Shown here: positions 54,003 through 64,000 of the stretch, piece by piece | Layout of the letters: the number at the start of each line of letters is the position of its first letter | Position numbering within the stretch: the first letter of the stretch is position 1 | Origin: Cellvibrionaceae bacterium 1162T.S.0a.05 | Lineage (GTDB): Bacteria > Pseudomonadota > Gammaproteobacteria > Pseudomonadales > Cellvibrionaceae | DNA: 64,000 nucleotides | Direction: 5' to 3' | NCBI GenBank assembly: GCA_000964245.1 | Contig: LANB01000001.1 | Span: 599,501 to 663,500 of the forward strand | Made by a program: the position numbers and the translations under genes | The notes under the pieces: model-generated | Databases searched by the model: none | Told to the model about the DNA's origin: nothing | Seen by the model: the letters and a program-made list of their open reading frames with translations, nothing else

Positions 54003-55349
54003 TCAAGCGAGATCGGCCAGTTGCGTATCATCGCCTTTGTCATCCGGTTTTTTGTCGGCTTGAACAATCATCAACTCGCCCGCTTGCAGGTTTTCAGCCG
54101 CCAGAATGCGCTGGAATTCGGATTCAGGCATACGAATCTCCAATTCCATTTTGCCATCAGGCAGAAAGCTTTCGCCGAGCACGACGCGAGCGCGATAGAG
54201 CCGGGCTCGCAGACTCCCCATGTTTGCACGCAAGCGCAAAAACATGTGGCGAATGTCGTCGGCAACGGTCTCGGCGATGGCTTGCTGAAGCAAATCCAGC
54301 CCCTGTGCATCTTTCGCAGAAAGCCACACTGCTGTGGGTCGGCCGTTGGCATCGCGGTCGATTTTGGGTTCGACATTGGAAAGCAGATCAATTTTGTTGT
54401 AGACCATTAAGCGCGGTAATTCGAAGGCATCGATTTCTTTCAGCACAGTATCGACATGCTCGATGTGCTCAAGCTTGTCGACCTCGGCAGCATCCACCAC
54501 ATGTAACAAAAGGTCGGCATTGGCAGCTTCTTCAAGCGTGGCGCGAAATGCTTCTACAAGACGGTGAGGTAGGTTGCTGATAAAACCCACGGTGTCCGCT
54601 AAAACAGCGGCTCCCACATCCGGCAGACTGATTCTGCGCATTGTAGGGTCCAGGGTCGCGAACAATTGGTCTTCCGCATAGACTTCTGCGGTTGTCATGC
54701 TATTAAACAGCGTGGATTTGCCCGCATTGGTATAGCCCACGAGCGAGACAGTTGCGATATCTGCACGTGTACGAGCCCGTCGACCCTGCTCGCGCTGCCG
54801 GCGAACCTTTTCGAGTCTCTTGTGAATAGCCTTGATACGCGCACGTAAGAGGCGGCGGTCTGTTTCCAGCTGGGTTTCACCCGGGCCGCGCAGGCCAATA
54901 CCTCCCTTCTGCCGCTCAAGGTGAGTCCAACCGCGAATCAGCCGTGTACTCATATGTTCAAGCTGGGCGAGCTCAACCTGCAACTTACCCTCATGCGTGC
55001 GTGCACGCTGGGCAAAGATATCCAGAATGAGACCGGTCCGGTCCAGTACCCGACAAGCCAGGGCTTTTTCCAGGTTTCGCTCCTGACTCGGGCTGAGGTC
55101 GTGATTGAAAATAACCAGTTCAGCACCGTGGCCTTTTACCAGGGCCTGCAGCTCTTCCAGCTTTCCGCTACCAATAAAATAGCGGGCATTGGGCATCGCT
55201 CGCTGGCCCGTGAGCATATCTACCGGATCACCGCCAGCAGAAAGCACCAGTTCTTCAAATTCCTGGGGGTCGTGGTTGACAGCAGCTTGCGAAAACTCCA
55301 GGTGAACCAGTACTGCAAGTTCACCTGAGTCGGGTCGATCAAAAAACAA
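54003..55349 (-). CDS. hflX: GTPase HflX
   Basis: This 448-residue protein has the HflX N-terminal domain (ALVKGHGAELVIFNHDLSPSQERNLE, CRVLDRTGLILDIFAQRA), a helical linker, and a G domain with GYTNAGKSTLFN (G1), DPTMRR (G2), LADTVGF (G3), YNKIDLL (G4). HflX splits stalled ribosomes under stress. The start is TTG 55349, behind CAGGAG. The C-terminal ~75 residues form a further RNA-binding-like region. It follows hfq by 58 bp in the conserved hfq-hflX-hflK-hflC order. Confidence 0.96.
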   Translation of the reverse strand: MFFDRPDSGELAVLVHLEFSQAAVNHDPQEFEELVLSAGGDPVDMLTGQRAMPNARYFIGSGKLEELQALVKGHGAELVIFNHDLSPSQERNLEKALACRVLDRTGLILDIFAQRARTHEGKLQVELAQLEHMSTRLIRGWTHLERQKGGIGLRGPGETQLETDRRLLRARIKAIHKRLEKVRRQREQGRRARTRADIATVSLVGYTNAGKSTLFNSMTTAEVYAEDQLFATLDPTMRRISLPDVGAAVLADTVGFISNLPHRLVEAFRATLEEAANADLLLHVVDAAEVDKLEHIEHVDTVLKEIDAFELPRLMVYNKIDLLSNVEPKIDRDANGRPTAVWLSAKDAQGLDLLQQAIAETVADDIRHMFLRLRANMGSLRARLYRARVVLGESFLPDGKMELEIRMPESEFQRILAAENLQAGELMIVQADKKPDDKGDDTQLADLA

Positions 55350-55407
55350 CTACAGCTCCTGGCTTGGGATAAAGCGCCATGCGCGGGAACTCAGGATTGA
55401 CAGGCAA

Positions 55408-55668
55408 TCAGGACTCTCCTTCCCCTTCATCAACGGAGCCGTCCGGGTTCAACATGGGAACACGAACCGGGCGCGAGGGAACAACAGTGGAAATTGCGTG
55501 TTTGTAAACCATCTGGCTTACCGTGTTTTTCAATAAAACAACAAATTGGTCAAAAGATTCCACCTGGCCCTGCAACTTGATACCGTTAACGAGGTAGATA
55601 GAAACGGGAATGCGCTCTTTGCGCAGTACGTTTAGGTAAGGGTCTTGTAAGCTATGCCCTTTTGACAT
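55408..55668 (-). CDS. hfq: RNA chaperone Hfq
   Basis: ATG 55668 ([13 protein letters not shown]) behind CAGGAGA gives 86 residues; the longer frame from 55689 adds seven residues not found in Hfq. Sm1 ([14 protein letters not shown]-like, here [19 protein letters not shown]) and Sm2 (YKHAIST) motifs are intact, with the Q8 and the FDQF residues of the proximal U-binding face. The short acidic C-terminus (DEGEGES) is typical. Hfq hexamers pair small RNAs with mRNAs. Confidence 0.97.
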   Translation of the reverse strand: MSKGHSLQDPYLNVLRKERIPVSIYLVNGIKLQGQVESFDQFVVLLKNTVSQMVYKHAISTVVPSRPVRVPMLNPDGSVDEGEGES

Positions 55669-55854
55669 GATTATTCTCCTGAGATACAAAAAAGTAAGTA
55701 AACACTAACCTAAAGACTTCGATGTCAAACCTTGCTAAATAAACAACAAACTTTAAGGTCGGTGCAAGCGTATAGTTATAAACTGACAAAATTACCTGTC
55801 TTCCGTTCAACAGCATCATCATCAAACGCCGTTTTATTTCAAGACTGGCAACCA

Positions 55855-56832
55855 TTATATTGATCTTTTGCTCAAAAAATTCAAGGCTTGTAGCAAAATT
55901 TCATCTTTCTCTAATAAATTGCCATCGGCTTCCTGAGTATAGACCCAATTTATCCCTTGCCAGTTGCGTAACCAGGTAAATTGTCGCTTCGCAAGCTGTC
56001 GTGTGGCAACGATTCCTTTTTCGACCATGGTCGAATAGTCGGTTCTCCCTTCCAAATATTCCCACACCTGACGATAACCAACTGAGCGCAATGCCGGCAG
56101 TGATAAATTCAGGTCGCCACGTGAAAAAAGCCGTCGCACTTCATCAACAAAACCCGCATCCAACATTTGCTGGAAACGACGACTGATACGTTCGTGCAAC
56201 ACAAAGCGATCACGTGGTGCAATTGCTAACTGACAAACCGTATACGCCGCGAGGACACCCTTGTCACCCACTGGCGATGCAGCCTGCAATTCACTCATGG
56301 GTTTGCCACTCACACGAAAGACTTCAAGCGCTCGTGCAATGCGCTGTGAATGATTCGGATGCAATTTGTCAGCCGTTTGCGGATCCACTTTAGCGAGTTC
56401 CGCGTGAAGGCAAGGCCAACCTTTTTGTTCTGCCTCTTTTTCAATTTGTGCACGTACACTTTCGTCCGCTGCGGGTAAATCAGATAAACCTTCGAGCAGC
56501 GCCTTAAAATAGAGCATCGTGCCACCAACCAAAAGTGGTGTGCGCCCTCGCTCCAGAATCTCCGGCAACAACTGTGCAACATCCCGACAAAAATCCGCCG
56601 CTGAGTATTGGTCGCCGGGGTCACGAATATCTAACAGGTGATGCGGAATTTCTTTTCGTTCTTCAAGTGAGGGTTTAGCAGAGCCGATATCAAGCCCACG
56701 ATAGACTTGCGCTGAATCTACATTAACGATTTCACAAGGAAAACGACGAGCGAGTTCAAGCCCTAGCGCACTTTTACCTGAAGCCGTTGGCCCCATCAAT
56801 GTTATGACTTGCGGCAAACCCTGGTCAGGCAT
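55855..56832 (-). CDS. miaA: tRNA dimethylallyltransferase
   Basis: This 325-residue enzyme adds dimethylallyl to A37 of UNN-reading tRNAs. It has the P-loop [11 protein letters not shown], the [19 protein letters not shown] block, [21 protein letters not shown] and the tRNA-contact region [12 protein letters not shown]. Its ATG overlaps the mutL stop (TAATG). Followed by a 186-bp gap, then hfq, as in enterobacteria, where hfq has additional internal promoters. Confidence 0.96.
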   Translation of the reverse strand: MPDQGLPQVITLMGPTASGKSALGLELARRFPCEIVNVDSAQVYRGLDIGSAKPSLEERKEIPHHLLDIRDPGDQYSAADFCRDVAQLLPEILERGRTPLLVGGTMLYFKALLEGLSDLPAADESVRAQIEKEAEQKGWPCLHAELAKVDPQTADKLHPNHSQRIARALEVFRVSGKPMSELQAASPVGDKGVLAAYTVCQLAIAPRDRFVLHERISRRFQQMLDAGFVDEVRRLFSRGDLNLSLPALRSVGYRQVWEYLEGRTDYSTMVEKGIVATRQLAKRQFTWLRNWQGINWVYTQEADGNLLEKDEILLQALNFLSKRSI

Positions 56833-58676
56833 TAACGACCACGTAAAAACAGCTTGTCGAGTTCGGACAAGCTCATTTGCGTCCAGGTGGGTCGTCCATG
56901 ATTACATTGACCACTGCGTTCGGTGGCTTCCATATCACGCAATAAACTGTTCATTTCCGGAATGGTAAGACGCCGATTCGCACGCACAGAACCGTGACAG
57001 GCCATCGTAGATAAAATTTCATTCATATTTTCTTCGATACGTCGACTATTGCCATATTCAATAAAATCACTGAGCACGTCGCGTATCAATTGCTCGACAT
57101 CACTTTTGTGAAGAATGGCCGGCACCTGCCGCACAAGTATGGTCTCCGGTCCAGCTCGTTCGATTTCTACGCCGACTTTTTGAAAAACCTGCTTGTGCTC
57201 TTCCGCCTGATCTGCCTCTTTCTCACTGACAGCAATAGAGAGAGGCACCAACAGGGGTTGCGACAATATACAATGTTCGTGGAATTGATCCTTCAAACCC
57301 TCATACGTGATACGTTCATGCGCTGCATGCATATCAACCAAAACCAGACCTTCACTGTTTTCCGCAAGAATATAAATGCCTTTCAATTGAGCAATGGCAT
57401 AACCCAGGGGGGGAACTTCTTCATCTTTATCCAGCTCCGAAAATATGCGCGCATTCGACTGCACAACAGTTTCTCTATTTGCCGGTGAGGTATCGGTGAC
57501 ATCATTAGTATTGACCAATGCTGAGTAAGAGGCGATTTGTTCACGCACTTCAGTCGTGCGCACCGGCGCGCGACCGGCATATTGGTTAAAACTGATCGGC
57601 CGCTGCTCCTGAACTTGCTCGATTTGTTGATTGATCATGGGCTGCTGATCAAGCGCCTCATTTTTTGTTTCCGGCCGGACATCGGCCAACACTTGATGCA
57701 GCGAAGAGAAAATAAAATTATGAACAAGACGCGTATCGCGAAATCGCACTTCATGTTTGGTCGGGTGAACATTCACGTCCACACTGGCTGGGTCTAATTC
57801 AAGGTAAAGTACATAAGCAGGGTGACGACCGTGATAGAGAACATCCTGATAGGCCTGGCGTACCGCATGCGTGACCAATTTGTCTTTGATGCTGCGACCA
57901 TTGACATAAAAATGTTGCAAGTCTGCCTGACTGCGAGAAAAGGTTGGCAAAGCGACCCAGCCCCACAAACGCAAGCCCGTGCGCGCGATATCGAGAGCCA
58001 GTGCATTTTCAATAAACGTAGGCCCGCAAATCTGGGCAACACGTCGTTCCTTTTCAGCCTGACTTTGTGCTGAGCGCCAATTATGAATGACCCGACCATT
58101 ATTCTTAAGCGAAAAGCCCAACTCAAAACGCGAGAGTGCCAGACGTTTCAAGGTATCGTCAATACGTGAATACTCGGTCTTCTCGGTGCGCAAGAATTTT
58201 CTGCGCGCCGGCGTGTTGAAAAATAGATCCCGCACTTCAACGCTGGTGCCTTGTGGGTGCGCAGCAGGCGATAAGCTCGCTTCCATTTCCCGCCCTTCCG
58301 CTTGAGCACACCAGGCTGAATCACTCTGGCCATTATTACTCGTGATTTTTAAACGCGAGACGGAGCTGATACTCGCCAGGGCTTCACCACGAAAGCCCAG
58401 GGTCGCAACGGCTTCGAGATCGTCCAAAGCATATATTTTACTGGTGGCATGGCGGCTGAGTGACAGTGGCAAATCATCCTTATCCATTCCACAACCATTG
58501 TCTCGCACGCGCAGTAATTTAACACCGCCGGCTTCAACCTCCACATCGAGGTGTGTTGCGCCTGCATCAATGGCATTTTCAAGAAGCTCCTTGAGGACTG
58601 ACGCCGGACGCTCAACAACTTCACCTGCCGCAATCTGGTTTGCCAATCGCGGGCTAAGAATTTTAATCACTGACAT
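56832..58676 (-). CDS. mutL: DNA mismatch repair protein MutL
   Basis: This 614-residue GHKL ATPase has the N-terminal blocks [32 protein letters not shown] and [10 protein letters not shown], then VNGRSIKD and [13 protein letters not shown]. After a variable linker comes the C-terminal dimerisation domain with [12 protein letters not shown] and CNHGRPT. The endonuclease motif (DQHA...E) is not obvious; [13 protein letters not shown] may be the local form. It lies 4 bp after amiB and overlaps miaA by 1 nt. Confidence 0.96.
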   Translation of the reverse strand: MSVIKILSPRLANQIAAGEVVERPASVLKELLENAIDAGATHLDVEVEAGGVKLLRVRDNGCGMDKDDLPLSLSRHATSKIYALDDLEAVATLGFRGEALASISSVSRLKITSNNGQSDSAWCAQAEGREMEASLSPAAHPQGTSVEVRDLFFNTPARRKFLRTEKTEYSRIDDTLKRLALSRFELGFSLKNNGRVIHNWRSAQSQAEKERRVAQICGPTFIENALALDIARTGLRLWGWVALPTFSRSQADLQHFYVNGRSIKDKLVTHAVRQAYQDVLYHGRHPAYVLYLELDPASVDVNVHPTKHEVRFRDTRLVHNFIFSSLHQVLADVRPETKNEALDQQPMINQQIEQVQEQRPISFNQYAGRAPVRTTEVREQIASYSALVNTNDVTDTSPANRETVVQSNARIFSELDKDEEVPPLGYAIAQLKGIYILAENSEGLVLVDMHAAHERITYEGLKDQFHEHCILSQPLLVPLSIAVSEKEADQAEEHKQVFQKVGVEIERAGPETILVRQVPAILHKSDVEQLIRDVLSDFIEYGNSRRIEENMNEILSTMACHGSVRANRRLTIPEMNSLLRDMEATERSGQCNHGRPTWTQMSLSELDKLFLRGR

Positions 58677-58680
58677 GGTG

Positions 58681-60006
58681 TTAACTGGCTGGAATGGTTA
58701 GGGTTTGCCCAATACGAATTTGCGTGCTGCTCAATTTATTGGCTTGAACAATATCTCTCACGCTCACATTGTAGCGTTGCGCAATGGCAGAAAGTGTATC
58801 TCCGCGCGCTATAACATGTTGAATTTTACCGCCACCGCGTTGTTGCCATGCAACCCAGGTGCCCTCGGGCGGCGCGACAGTAAAGTGATCTCTAATGCCG
58901 GCAAAAATGGCGTTCGCCAACTTAAGCTGATGCGCGGATGAACGCAAATTTCTCGCTTCCTGAGGATTGGAAATAAACCCGGTTTCAACAAGAATAGAGG
59001 GGACATCGGGTGATTTTAAAACCATAAACGCAGCCTGCTCGACTTCGCGTTTATGCAAATGCGCGACTCTGCCCATTTGTTTAAGAACCTTGTCACCCAC
59101 TTCCAGGCTGATGGCCAGATTGGAATTCATGCTGAGATCGAGCAGTAATTCTACGATGGAATCATCCTTATCACCGAGGACCACACCACCAACCAAATCC
59201 GCCTCGTTTTCCTTTTGCGCAAGATAGCGTGCGGTTTCACTGGTCGCGCCCCGTTGCGACAAGGCAAAAACACTCGCACCACGCGCACTCGCATGTTTAA
59301 AGCCATCGGCATGGACGGAGACAAATAAATCTGCCTGCGCCTTGCGAGCTGTATCACGTCGCAACTTGTGCGCCATGTAATAATCGCCATCACGAATTAA
59401 ACGCGCGCTGTAACCTGGCTCTTCGTCGATAATTTTTTTGAGTTTTTTACTTATCGCCAGTACAACATCTTTCTCTCTGACTTTATTCGGGCCGAGTGCG
59501 CCAGGGTCTTCGCCACCGTGGCCCGCATCAATGGCGATAATAATATCGCGTTTTTCCTGTTTACTCTGTGTGATGGTTTGAACGGTTTTTACCGTTTCCT
59601 TCTCCAGGTCGTAAAGATCAATAACAAGTCGATCATTTTTTCCCGCTTGTTTGGCAAGTGCAAAGCTGCGCGGCTTGATAAGCTCTTTCAAGTCCAGCAC
59701 GACCCGCAAGTCACCGCCTTTTTTCTCGGAATAACGAATATTTTTTATGGGTGTATTAAGCAGATCCAGCTCATTCAACGATGCGGAAAAGCGGGAGGAT
59801 TGAATATCAATAACGAGGCGTTCGGGGTTGCGTAGCGTAAAGACCTTATGCTCAACCGGGCCGCTCAAGTCAAAAACAAGGCGGGTGGAATCCGGTGCGC
59901 GCCAAAGACGTAAGCCTTCAACCGTGGAGGCGGCAGCCCCGCTAACAAAGAGAGCGGAAAAAGAGAAAGCCAACAACAGCATTAAGCCGAGTGTGTTTTT
60001 ATACAA
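58681..60006 (-). CDS. amiB: N-acetylmuramoyl-L-alanine amidase AmiB/AmiC type
   Basis: The 441-residue protein starts at TTG 60006 (GAGAA upstream) with a signal peptide ending GAAAS. Domains in order are AMIN (about 30-130), a short linker, Amidase_3 with [16 protein letters not shown] (first zinc ligand His), [24 protein letters not shown], and a C-terminal LysM repeat ([18 protein letters not shown]). It cleaves the amide between MurNAc and the stem peptide at the septum. It lies in the tsaE-amiB-mutL order; a 102-bp gap with degenerate 14-bp repeats separates it from tsaE. Confidence 0.93.
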   Translation of the reverse strand: MYKNTLGLMLLLAFSFSALFVSGAAASTVEGLRLWRAPDSTRLVFDLSGPVEHKVFTLRNPERLVIDIQSSRFSASLNELDLLNTPIKNIRYSEKKGGDLRVVLDLKELIKPRSFALAKQAGKNDRLVIDLYDLEKETVKTVQTITQSKQEKRDIIIAIDAGHGGEDPGALGPNKVREKDVVLAISKKLKKIIDEEPGYSARLIRDGDYYMAHKLRRDTARKAQADLFVSVHADGFKHASARGASVFALSQRGATSETARYLAQKENEADLVGGVVLGDKDDSIVELLLDLSMNSNLAISLEVGDKVLKQMGRVAHLHKREVEQAAFMVLKSPDVPSILVETGFISNPQEARNLRSSAHQLKLANAIFAGIRDHFTVAPPEGTWVAWQQRGGGKIQHVIARGDTLSAIAQRYNVSVRDIVQANKLSSTQIRIGQTLTIPAS

Positions 60007-60030
60007 CGTCAGTTCTCTTTAACTCATTAC

Positions 60031-60115
60031 CCGAATTCAAACGACTGGATTCAAAAGCCTGAATTTAAAAGCCAGGATTCTAAATCCGGTTTCAAAAGTA
60101 CCGGGTTTCAAACGT
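60031..60115. repeat. degenerate 14-bp tandem repeat, about six copies
   Basis: Units related to CTGGATTCAAAAGC run from the amiB side to the tsaE stop codon, whose TGA lies in the last unit. Confidence 0.7.
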
Positions 60116-60578
60116 TCGCCTGCCTATAACGTGCAAGCACCTTGTTTCCGAAAGCGGATACCCCTGCTAATGTCATTTGTCTCCCCCCCGGAACTGCCTG
60201 TAATTCTACAACGATATCGGGCTTTGCCAAATAGCCCTCGCCTTTAATGGGCCATTCTATCAGGCAAATGTTTTCCGACTGAAAATAGTCTCTTACACCT
60301 AAAAACTCCAGTTCTTCCGGATCACCGAGCCGGTAAAGATCAAAGTGCAGGACTTTACGCCCCGAAATCTCATAGGGCTCCACCAGTGTGTAGGTTGGGC
60401 TCTTAACGGGGCCTGAATGCCCGAGACTGGCAATCAAGCCCTGGCTAAAGGTGGTTTTACCCGCACCGAGATCACCTTGTAAATATACAACGGCGCCCTG
60501 CTGAAGTTCCTGCAAGCAGGTCGCAAGGCGAGCGCCTGCTTGCCGTGTTTGAACGTCGTTTTCCAGCAACAGCTCCAC
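60108..60578 (-). CDS. tsaE: tRNA threonylcarbamoyladenosine biosynthesis protein TsaE
   Basis: This 156-residue ATPase assists TsaB and TsaD in making t6A37. The P-loop GDLGAGKTTFSQG, the YTLVEPY block, HFDLYRL and VCLIEWP-like segment (ICLIEWPIKG) are present. The start is GTG 60578, directly behind AGGGGACGCA, 8 nt after the nnr stop. It ends inside a 14-bp repeat array ahead of amiB. The nnr-tsaE-amiB order is standard. Confidence 0.95.
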   Translation of the reverse strand: MELLLENDVQTRQAGARLATCLQELQQGAVVYLQGDLGAGKTTFSQGLIASLGHSGPVKSPTYTLVEPYEISGRKVLHFDLYRLGDPEELEFLGVRDYFQSENICLIEWPIKGEGYLAKPDIVVELQAVPGGRQMTLAGVSAFGNKVLARYRQANV

Positions 60579-60586
60579 TGCGTCCC

Positions 60587-62092
60587 CTAGTTCAATAGCT
60601 TGCGTATGTGGGGCAACAATTCAGACGCCAACAGGCCTCGTGTTCCAAGATCTTCGGCACAGCAATCTGCCGCATCACCATGAACACACACCGCCAGCGC
60701 CGCTGCGGCATGCAGTGACATCCCTTGAGCAATCAACGCACCAATCACGCCGCTTAAAATATCGCCCATACCCCCCGTGGCCATACCAGGATTGCCCACG
60801 TTCGCCAGCATACACCCCTGTTCGGAGACAATCAGCGTACCCGCACCTTTGAGAACAATGACACCCCCGTAGCGCTTCTGCAGTTCCCACGCAGCGTGAA
60901 AACGGTCTTCCTGCACATCGCGGGTGCTGCAGCCGAGCAGGCGTGCCGCCTCGCCAGGATGCGGTGTAAGCACCCAATTATCACGTCGATTTTCACGAAC
61001 CACACGCCCTTCCGCGAGAATATTCAGTGCATCAGCATCCATAACCAAAGGCAAAGCCGTGAGCGTCGTTTGCTGCAGCATTTGCTCAGACCAGGAAGCT
61101 CGCCCTAGCCCGGGGCCGAGGACAATCACATCGGGTTTGCTTAGCAGCGGCTCAAGCGCCTGACCGGAGGGCACACCCGTTACCATCAGTTCAGGACATC
61201 GCGCAAGGATTCCAGAGACATGTTCCGGTTGTGTCGCAATGCTGGTAAGACCTGCACCAGAATGTGCCGAAGCTTCACCGGCGAGAATCGCAGCCCCACC
61301 CATACCGATATCGCCACCCACTACCATCACGTGACCAAATTTGCCTTTGTGAGCATCCGCTTCACGCATCGGCAATTGACTTTTCAAGGCCCGGCTGGAA
61401 ATTCGCTGGCACGTCGCTTGAACTTCGGCAAAACAGGACGCCGGCACATCGAGCGTGCTATAGCGTAAATCCGCCACAAATGCAGGACCGCGACCAGTAA
61501 GCAAGCCCCGTTTTAAGCCAATAAAACAACAGGTTTTTGTCGCTTTTACCGCTTTGCCCCAAACCTTGCCGGTATCGCCATCCAGACCCGAGGGGACATC
61601 CAGTGCGAGGATCTCACTGCCACAATCATTGATCGCTTCAATTGCTTCAGCATAGTCGCCCTCCACCGTGCGGCTTAAACCGCTACCCAGAATGGCATCG
61701 ACAATCAAACTCTCTTCCGTGATCGACGTTTTAAAGTCTTGCAGCGTCCAGGGGGCGATGTTGACTTTTTCCTGTTCAGCGTACGCCCAGGCCGCTTTCG
61801 CATCGCCCTGTAGTTTTTCTGGCGGGCTAAGATAAAACACCTGCACAGCAAGTGATTTTTGCGCTGCCAGCGCGGCAACAACGTAGCCATCTCCAGCATT
61901 ATTGCCAGCACCACACACGATTATCAGTTTTTTTGTTTGTGCCCAGCCTTGCAAAAGCGTATCAAAAGCAAAGCGGCCCGCGCGTTTCATCAGTACAATG
62001 CCGGGAATACCCGCTTCCTCGATGGCTAGCTGGTCCAGTTTACGGGTTTGCTCACAGGTATAGAGCGTGTATGGGAGTGCTTGATTGGACAT
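60587..62092 (-). CDS. nnr: bifunctional NAD(P)H-hydrate epimerase/dehydratase
   Basis: ATG 62092 gives 501 residues; the TTG at 62104 has no advantage. The N-terminal epimerase (YjeF_N, about 1-215) has CGAGNNAGDGYVVA. The C-terminal ADP/ATP-dependent dehydratase (about 235-500) has VMVVGGDIGMGGAAILAGEAS, LTPHPGEAARLL, VLKGAGTLIVS and GNPGMATGGMGDILSGVIGAL. The enzyme repairs NAD(P)H hydrates. It heads the block that leads to tsaE. queG is divergent with a short intergenic region. Confidence 0.95.
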   Translation of the reverse strand: MSNQALPYTLYTCEQTRKLDQLAIEEAGIPGIVLMKRAGRFAFDTLLQGWAQTKKLIIVCGAGNNAGDGYVVAALAAQKSLAVQVFYLSPPEKLQGDAKAAWAYAEQEKVNIAPWTLQDFKTSITEESLIVDAILGSGLSRTVEGDYAEAIEAINDCGSEILALDVPSGLDGDTGKVWGKAVKATKTCCFIGLKRGLLTGRGPAFVADLRYSTLDVPASCFAEVQATCQRISSRALKSQLPMREADAHKGKFGHVMVVGGDIGMGGAAILAGEASAHSGAGLTSIATQPEHVSGILARCPELMVTGVPSGQALEPLLSKPDVIVLGPGLGRASWSEQMLQQTTLTALPLVMDADALNILAEGRVVRENRRDNWVLTPHPGEAARLLGCSTRDVQEDRFHAAWELQKRYGGVIVLKGAGTLIVSEQGCMLANVGNPGMATGGMGDILSGVIGALIAQGMSLHAAAALAVCVHGDAADCCAEDLGTRGLLASELLPHIRKLLN

Positions 62093-62246
62093 GTTTTTGT
62101 TCAAGTGGACTTTAAGTTGAATTGCCGCGATTATACGGGAGCAGATGGTATCACTGTAGATCTTTTGGATTTTTTCCCTACAGCAGTTGATTCCTCCTAC
62201 ATTTTTTACATTGCCAAATTTTAACCAAGCCGTTTTCTACACCATC

Positions 62247-63380
62247 GTGAAAGACTCTGATCTCAACTCACTCGCAAATAAAATTCAATCCTGGGCTCAG
62301 GATTTGGGGTTTCAGAAGATTGGCATTAGCGAAATTGATTTGAGTAAGGAAGAAGCACCGCTGCGAGCCTGGCTTGCCAAACGCTACTGTGGCTCAATGG
62401 AATGGCTTAATGAAAATATTGAGAAGCGCTTACATCCGAATTTATTATTGCCAGGAACGCTGCGCGTCATTTCTGCAAGAATGAATTATTTACCCCCGGA
62501 TACACAGGAGATAAAAATATTAAAATCTTCTGAAAAGGCTTATCTCTCACGTTATGCCCTGGGTCGAGACTACCATAAACTGATGCGTAAGCGACTTGCG
62601 AAACTCGCAAACCAGATAGAGACCTGGCTTAGTGAAAATAATCTACCTGTCGATGTCCAACAACGCGCATTCGTAGACAGTGCTCCGGTATTGGAAAGGC
62701 CACTTGCAGAACGCGCAGGCCTCGGCTGGACGGGAAAACACACCTTAATTCTTGATGACCAGGATGGCAGCTGGTTTTTTCTCGGTGAAATATTTACAAA
62801 TATTCCCCTGCCCCTTACAAACCGGGCGAAAGAAAACCGTTGTGGCGATTGCGAGGCCTGCTTGAAAGTTTGCCCAACCGATGCCTTTCCCCGGCCTTAC
62901 GAATTAGACGCACGCCGCTGTATTTCGTATTTAACCATCGAACACAAAGGTCCCATTCCGGAGGAATTCCGTGAAGTGATGGGCAACCGCGTATTTGGCT
63001 GTGATGACTGCCAATTGATCTGCCCCTGGAATAAATATGCAAAACCCACAGATGAAAAAGATTTTCATCCTCGTCATGGACTGGAAAACAGCGAATTGCT
63101 TACGCTTTTTAATTGGGATGAATCGACTTTTCTGGAAAAAACGGCGGGTTCTCCCTTGCGAAGAATTGGCTATGAACGCTGGCAACGAAACCTGGCAATA
63201 GGCCTCGGCAATGCTGAGACGGACGAAAATATCGTGAGAGCACTGGAAGACACCAGAAAAAATGCCAGCGCGCTACTTCGTGAACATATTGATTGGGCGC
63301 TATCCCAACAGCGAAAAACTGACAGACGACGCAAACGTAAAATCCTTAACCCCAACAAAGAAAAAAAAACTGAAAAATAA
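62247..63380 (+). CDS. queG: epoxyqueuosine reductase
   Basis: The GTG at 62247 is chosen because homologous sequence begins there (VKDSDLNSLANKIQSWAQDLGF); an upstream TTG at 62187 would give 397 residues with an atypical hydrophobic lead. The 377-residue enzyme has DUF1730 and two [4Fe-4S] motifs: CGDCEACLKVCPTDAF and CDDCQLICPW. Signature blocks include RYALGRDYHKLMRKRL and RPLAERAGLGWTGKH. It performs the last step of queuosine synthesis in tRNA, using cobalamin. Its C-terminus is unusually Lys/Arg-rich. Its stop is 2 bp from that of the convergent MFS gene. Confidence 0.94.
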   Translation: MKDSDLNSLANKIQSWAQDLGFQKIGISEIDLSKEEAPLRAWLAKRYCGSMEWLNENIEKRLHPNLLLPGTLRVISARMNYLPPDTQEIKILKSSEKAYLSRYALGRDYHKLMRKRLAKLANQIETWLSENNLPVDVQQRAFVDSAPVLERPLAERAGLGWTGKHTLILDDQDGSWFFLGEIFTNIPLPLTNRAKENRCGDCEACLKVCPTDAFPRPYELDARRCISYLTIEHKGPIPEEFREVMGNRVFGCDDCQLICPWNKYAKPTDEKDFHPRHGLENSELLTLFNWDESTFLEKTAGSPLRRIGYERWQRNLAIGLGNAETDENIVRALEDTRKNASALLREHIDWALSQQRKTDRRRKRKILNPNKEKKTEK

Positions 63381-63382
63381 AA

Positions 63383-64000
63383 TCAGCTTTTCCGAAAAGC
63401 CAGTGCAGCCAACAGGCAGACACTCACACCGAGCACCAGTGTGCTATAAACAATACTGGTAAAGGTCAACGACATATCAATAGCAAGCCCAAATAATATT
63501 GGCGAAATGGCCGTTGCCACAACAGTAAACGCCGCTACCATTGAGCGAATTCCACCAAGATGTTTTTTACCATAAAGTTCCGCCCACAAGGCCGCGCCAA
63601 TGGGTCCACCAAACCCAATTGCAAAACCCAACAAGCCCAGAAAAAGCAATACCGAATAGGCGGGTGCAACGAAAAGCAATACCAAGAGAGCCAGCAGGGT
63701 CGGAAGGTTATACCAGGGTAATAAGTGTTGTGCCGAATAGCGATCAATTAAAACACCGACAATAAAAGACGCAACCCAGTGAACAATACCGTAAAGCACA
63801 AATGCACTCGCCCACAAGGCGCCTGCCCACGCTTTAACCTGTAACACGTAATCTTGATGAATGAAGATACCCGTTACAACAAAAGGGCCGAATAACAACG
63901 CCGGCAATACAAACCAGAATCGACGCGTTTTAAGTAAGGCAAAGCGGCCACTGATTTCTGCTGTATCGCCATGCTCGGTTTCGGACTCTTCTGCGCTATC
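63383..64000 (-). CDS. MFS transporter, C-terminal part (runs off right edge)
   Basis: The frame is open from the window edge (64000) through to the stop at 63383, 205 codons. It opens with a hydrophilic central loop (DSAEESETEHGD) and then about six membrane spans (for example WASAFVLYGIVHWVASFIVGV, LLFLGLLGFAIGFGGPIGAALW, TAISPILFGLAIDM), the shape of the second half of a 12-span major-facilitator protein. Motif VGVLIDRYS matches the G-x-x-x-D-R-Y/F-G loop signature. Substrate cannot be told. The N-terminal half is outside the window. Confidence 0.78.
   Translation of the reverse strand, partial: DSAEESETEHGDTAEISGRFALLKTRRFWFVLPALLFGPFVVTGIFIHQDYVLQVKAWAGALWASAFVLYGIVHWVASFIVGVLIDRYSAQHLLPWYNLPTLLALLVLLFVAPAYSVLLFLGLLGFAIGFGGPIGAALWAELYGKKHLGGIRSMVAAFTVVATAISPILFGLAIDMSLTFTSIVYSTLVLGVSVCLLAALAFRKS

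Overview
The window reads as a chromosomal segment of a marine, polysaccharide-degrading gammaproteobacterium of the Cellvibrionales type (Saccharophagus, Teredinibacter and Cellvibrio relatives). Supporting this are the gammaproteobacterial gene orders rpsF-rpsR-(DUF2232)-rplI-dnaB and tsaE-amiB-mutL-miaA-hfq-hflX-hflK-hflC-hisZ-purA, a lipoprotein GH3 beta-glucosidase, an OlsF-type ornithine-lipid synthase and moderate base composition. Placement at genus level is inference.

Region 1 (1-16.7 kb) is mostly housekeeping: a DUF924 fragment, olsF, then a minus-strand block of ppnN-smrA, acs, panD, panC, dnaB, rplI, a DUF2232 membrane protein, rpsR, rpsF, a small membrane protein, rlmB and rnr. 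A secreted esterase and a small unknown gene follow.

Region 2 (16.8-38.6 kb) is accessory and envelope-oriented. It holds manC, then a five-gene minus-strand operon (26.5 to 20.3 kb): outer-membrane beta-barrel, secreted Fn3-like protein, ECF sigma factor, anti-sigma factor and secreted subtilase. The periplasmic part of the anti-sigma factor looks like a subtilase propeptide. Two small secreted proteins sharing a C-x-D-G ... C-x-x-H-G-G-I-A signature bracket the operon. Next come a diguanylate cyclase, an orphan two-partner-secretion transporter (TpsB), a FecR protein with a long acidic tail and a CHASE2-PAS-GGDEF-EAL protein. A tRNA-Leu(CAG) with a consensus promoter, a second ECF sigma/zinc-finger anti-sigma pair and a VIT-VWA-DUF2135 protein complete the region. 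Together this suggests surface proteolysis and secretion coupled to transcription and c-di-GMP signalling.

Region 3 (38.8-49.2 kb) holds msrPQ, then a gene-poor AT-rich stretch (40.4-43.1 kb) with a tautomerase-like gene lacking the catalytic N-terminal proline, mini-ORFs, terminators and two 114-bp hairpin repeats whose stems differ only by compensatory changes. It ends with a lipoprotein, a metallo-beta-lactamase-fold hydrolase, a PhoX-type phosphatase, a PilZ-like protein and the GH3 enzyme.

Region 4 (49.2-64 kb) is conserved housekeeping: purA, hisZ, hflC, hflK, hflX, hfq, miaA, mutL, amiB, tsaE, nnr, queG and a truncated MFS transporter at the right edge. Short imperfect tandem repeats (10-20 bp units) recur in intergenic gaps, three times starting at or immediately beside a stop codon.
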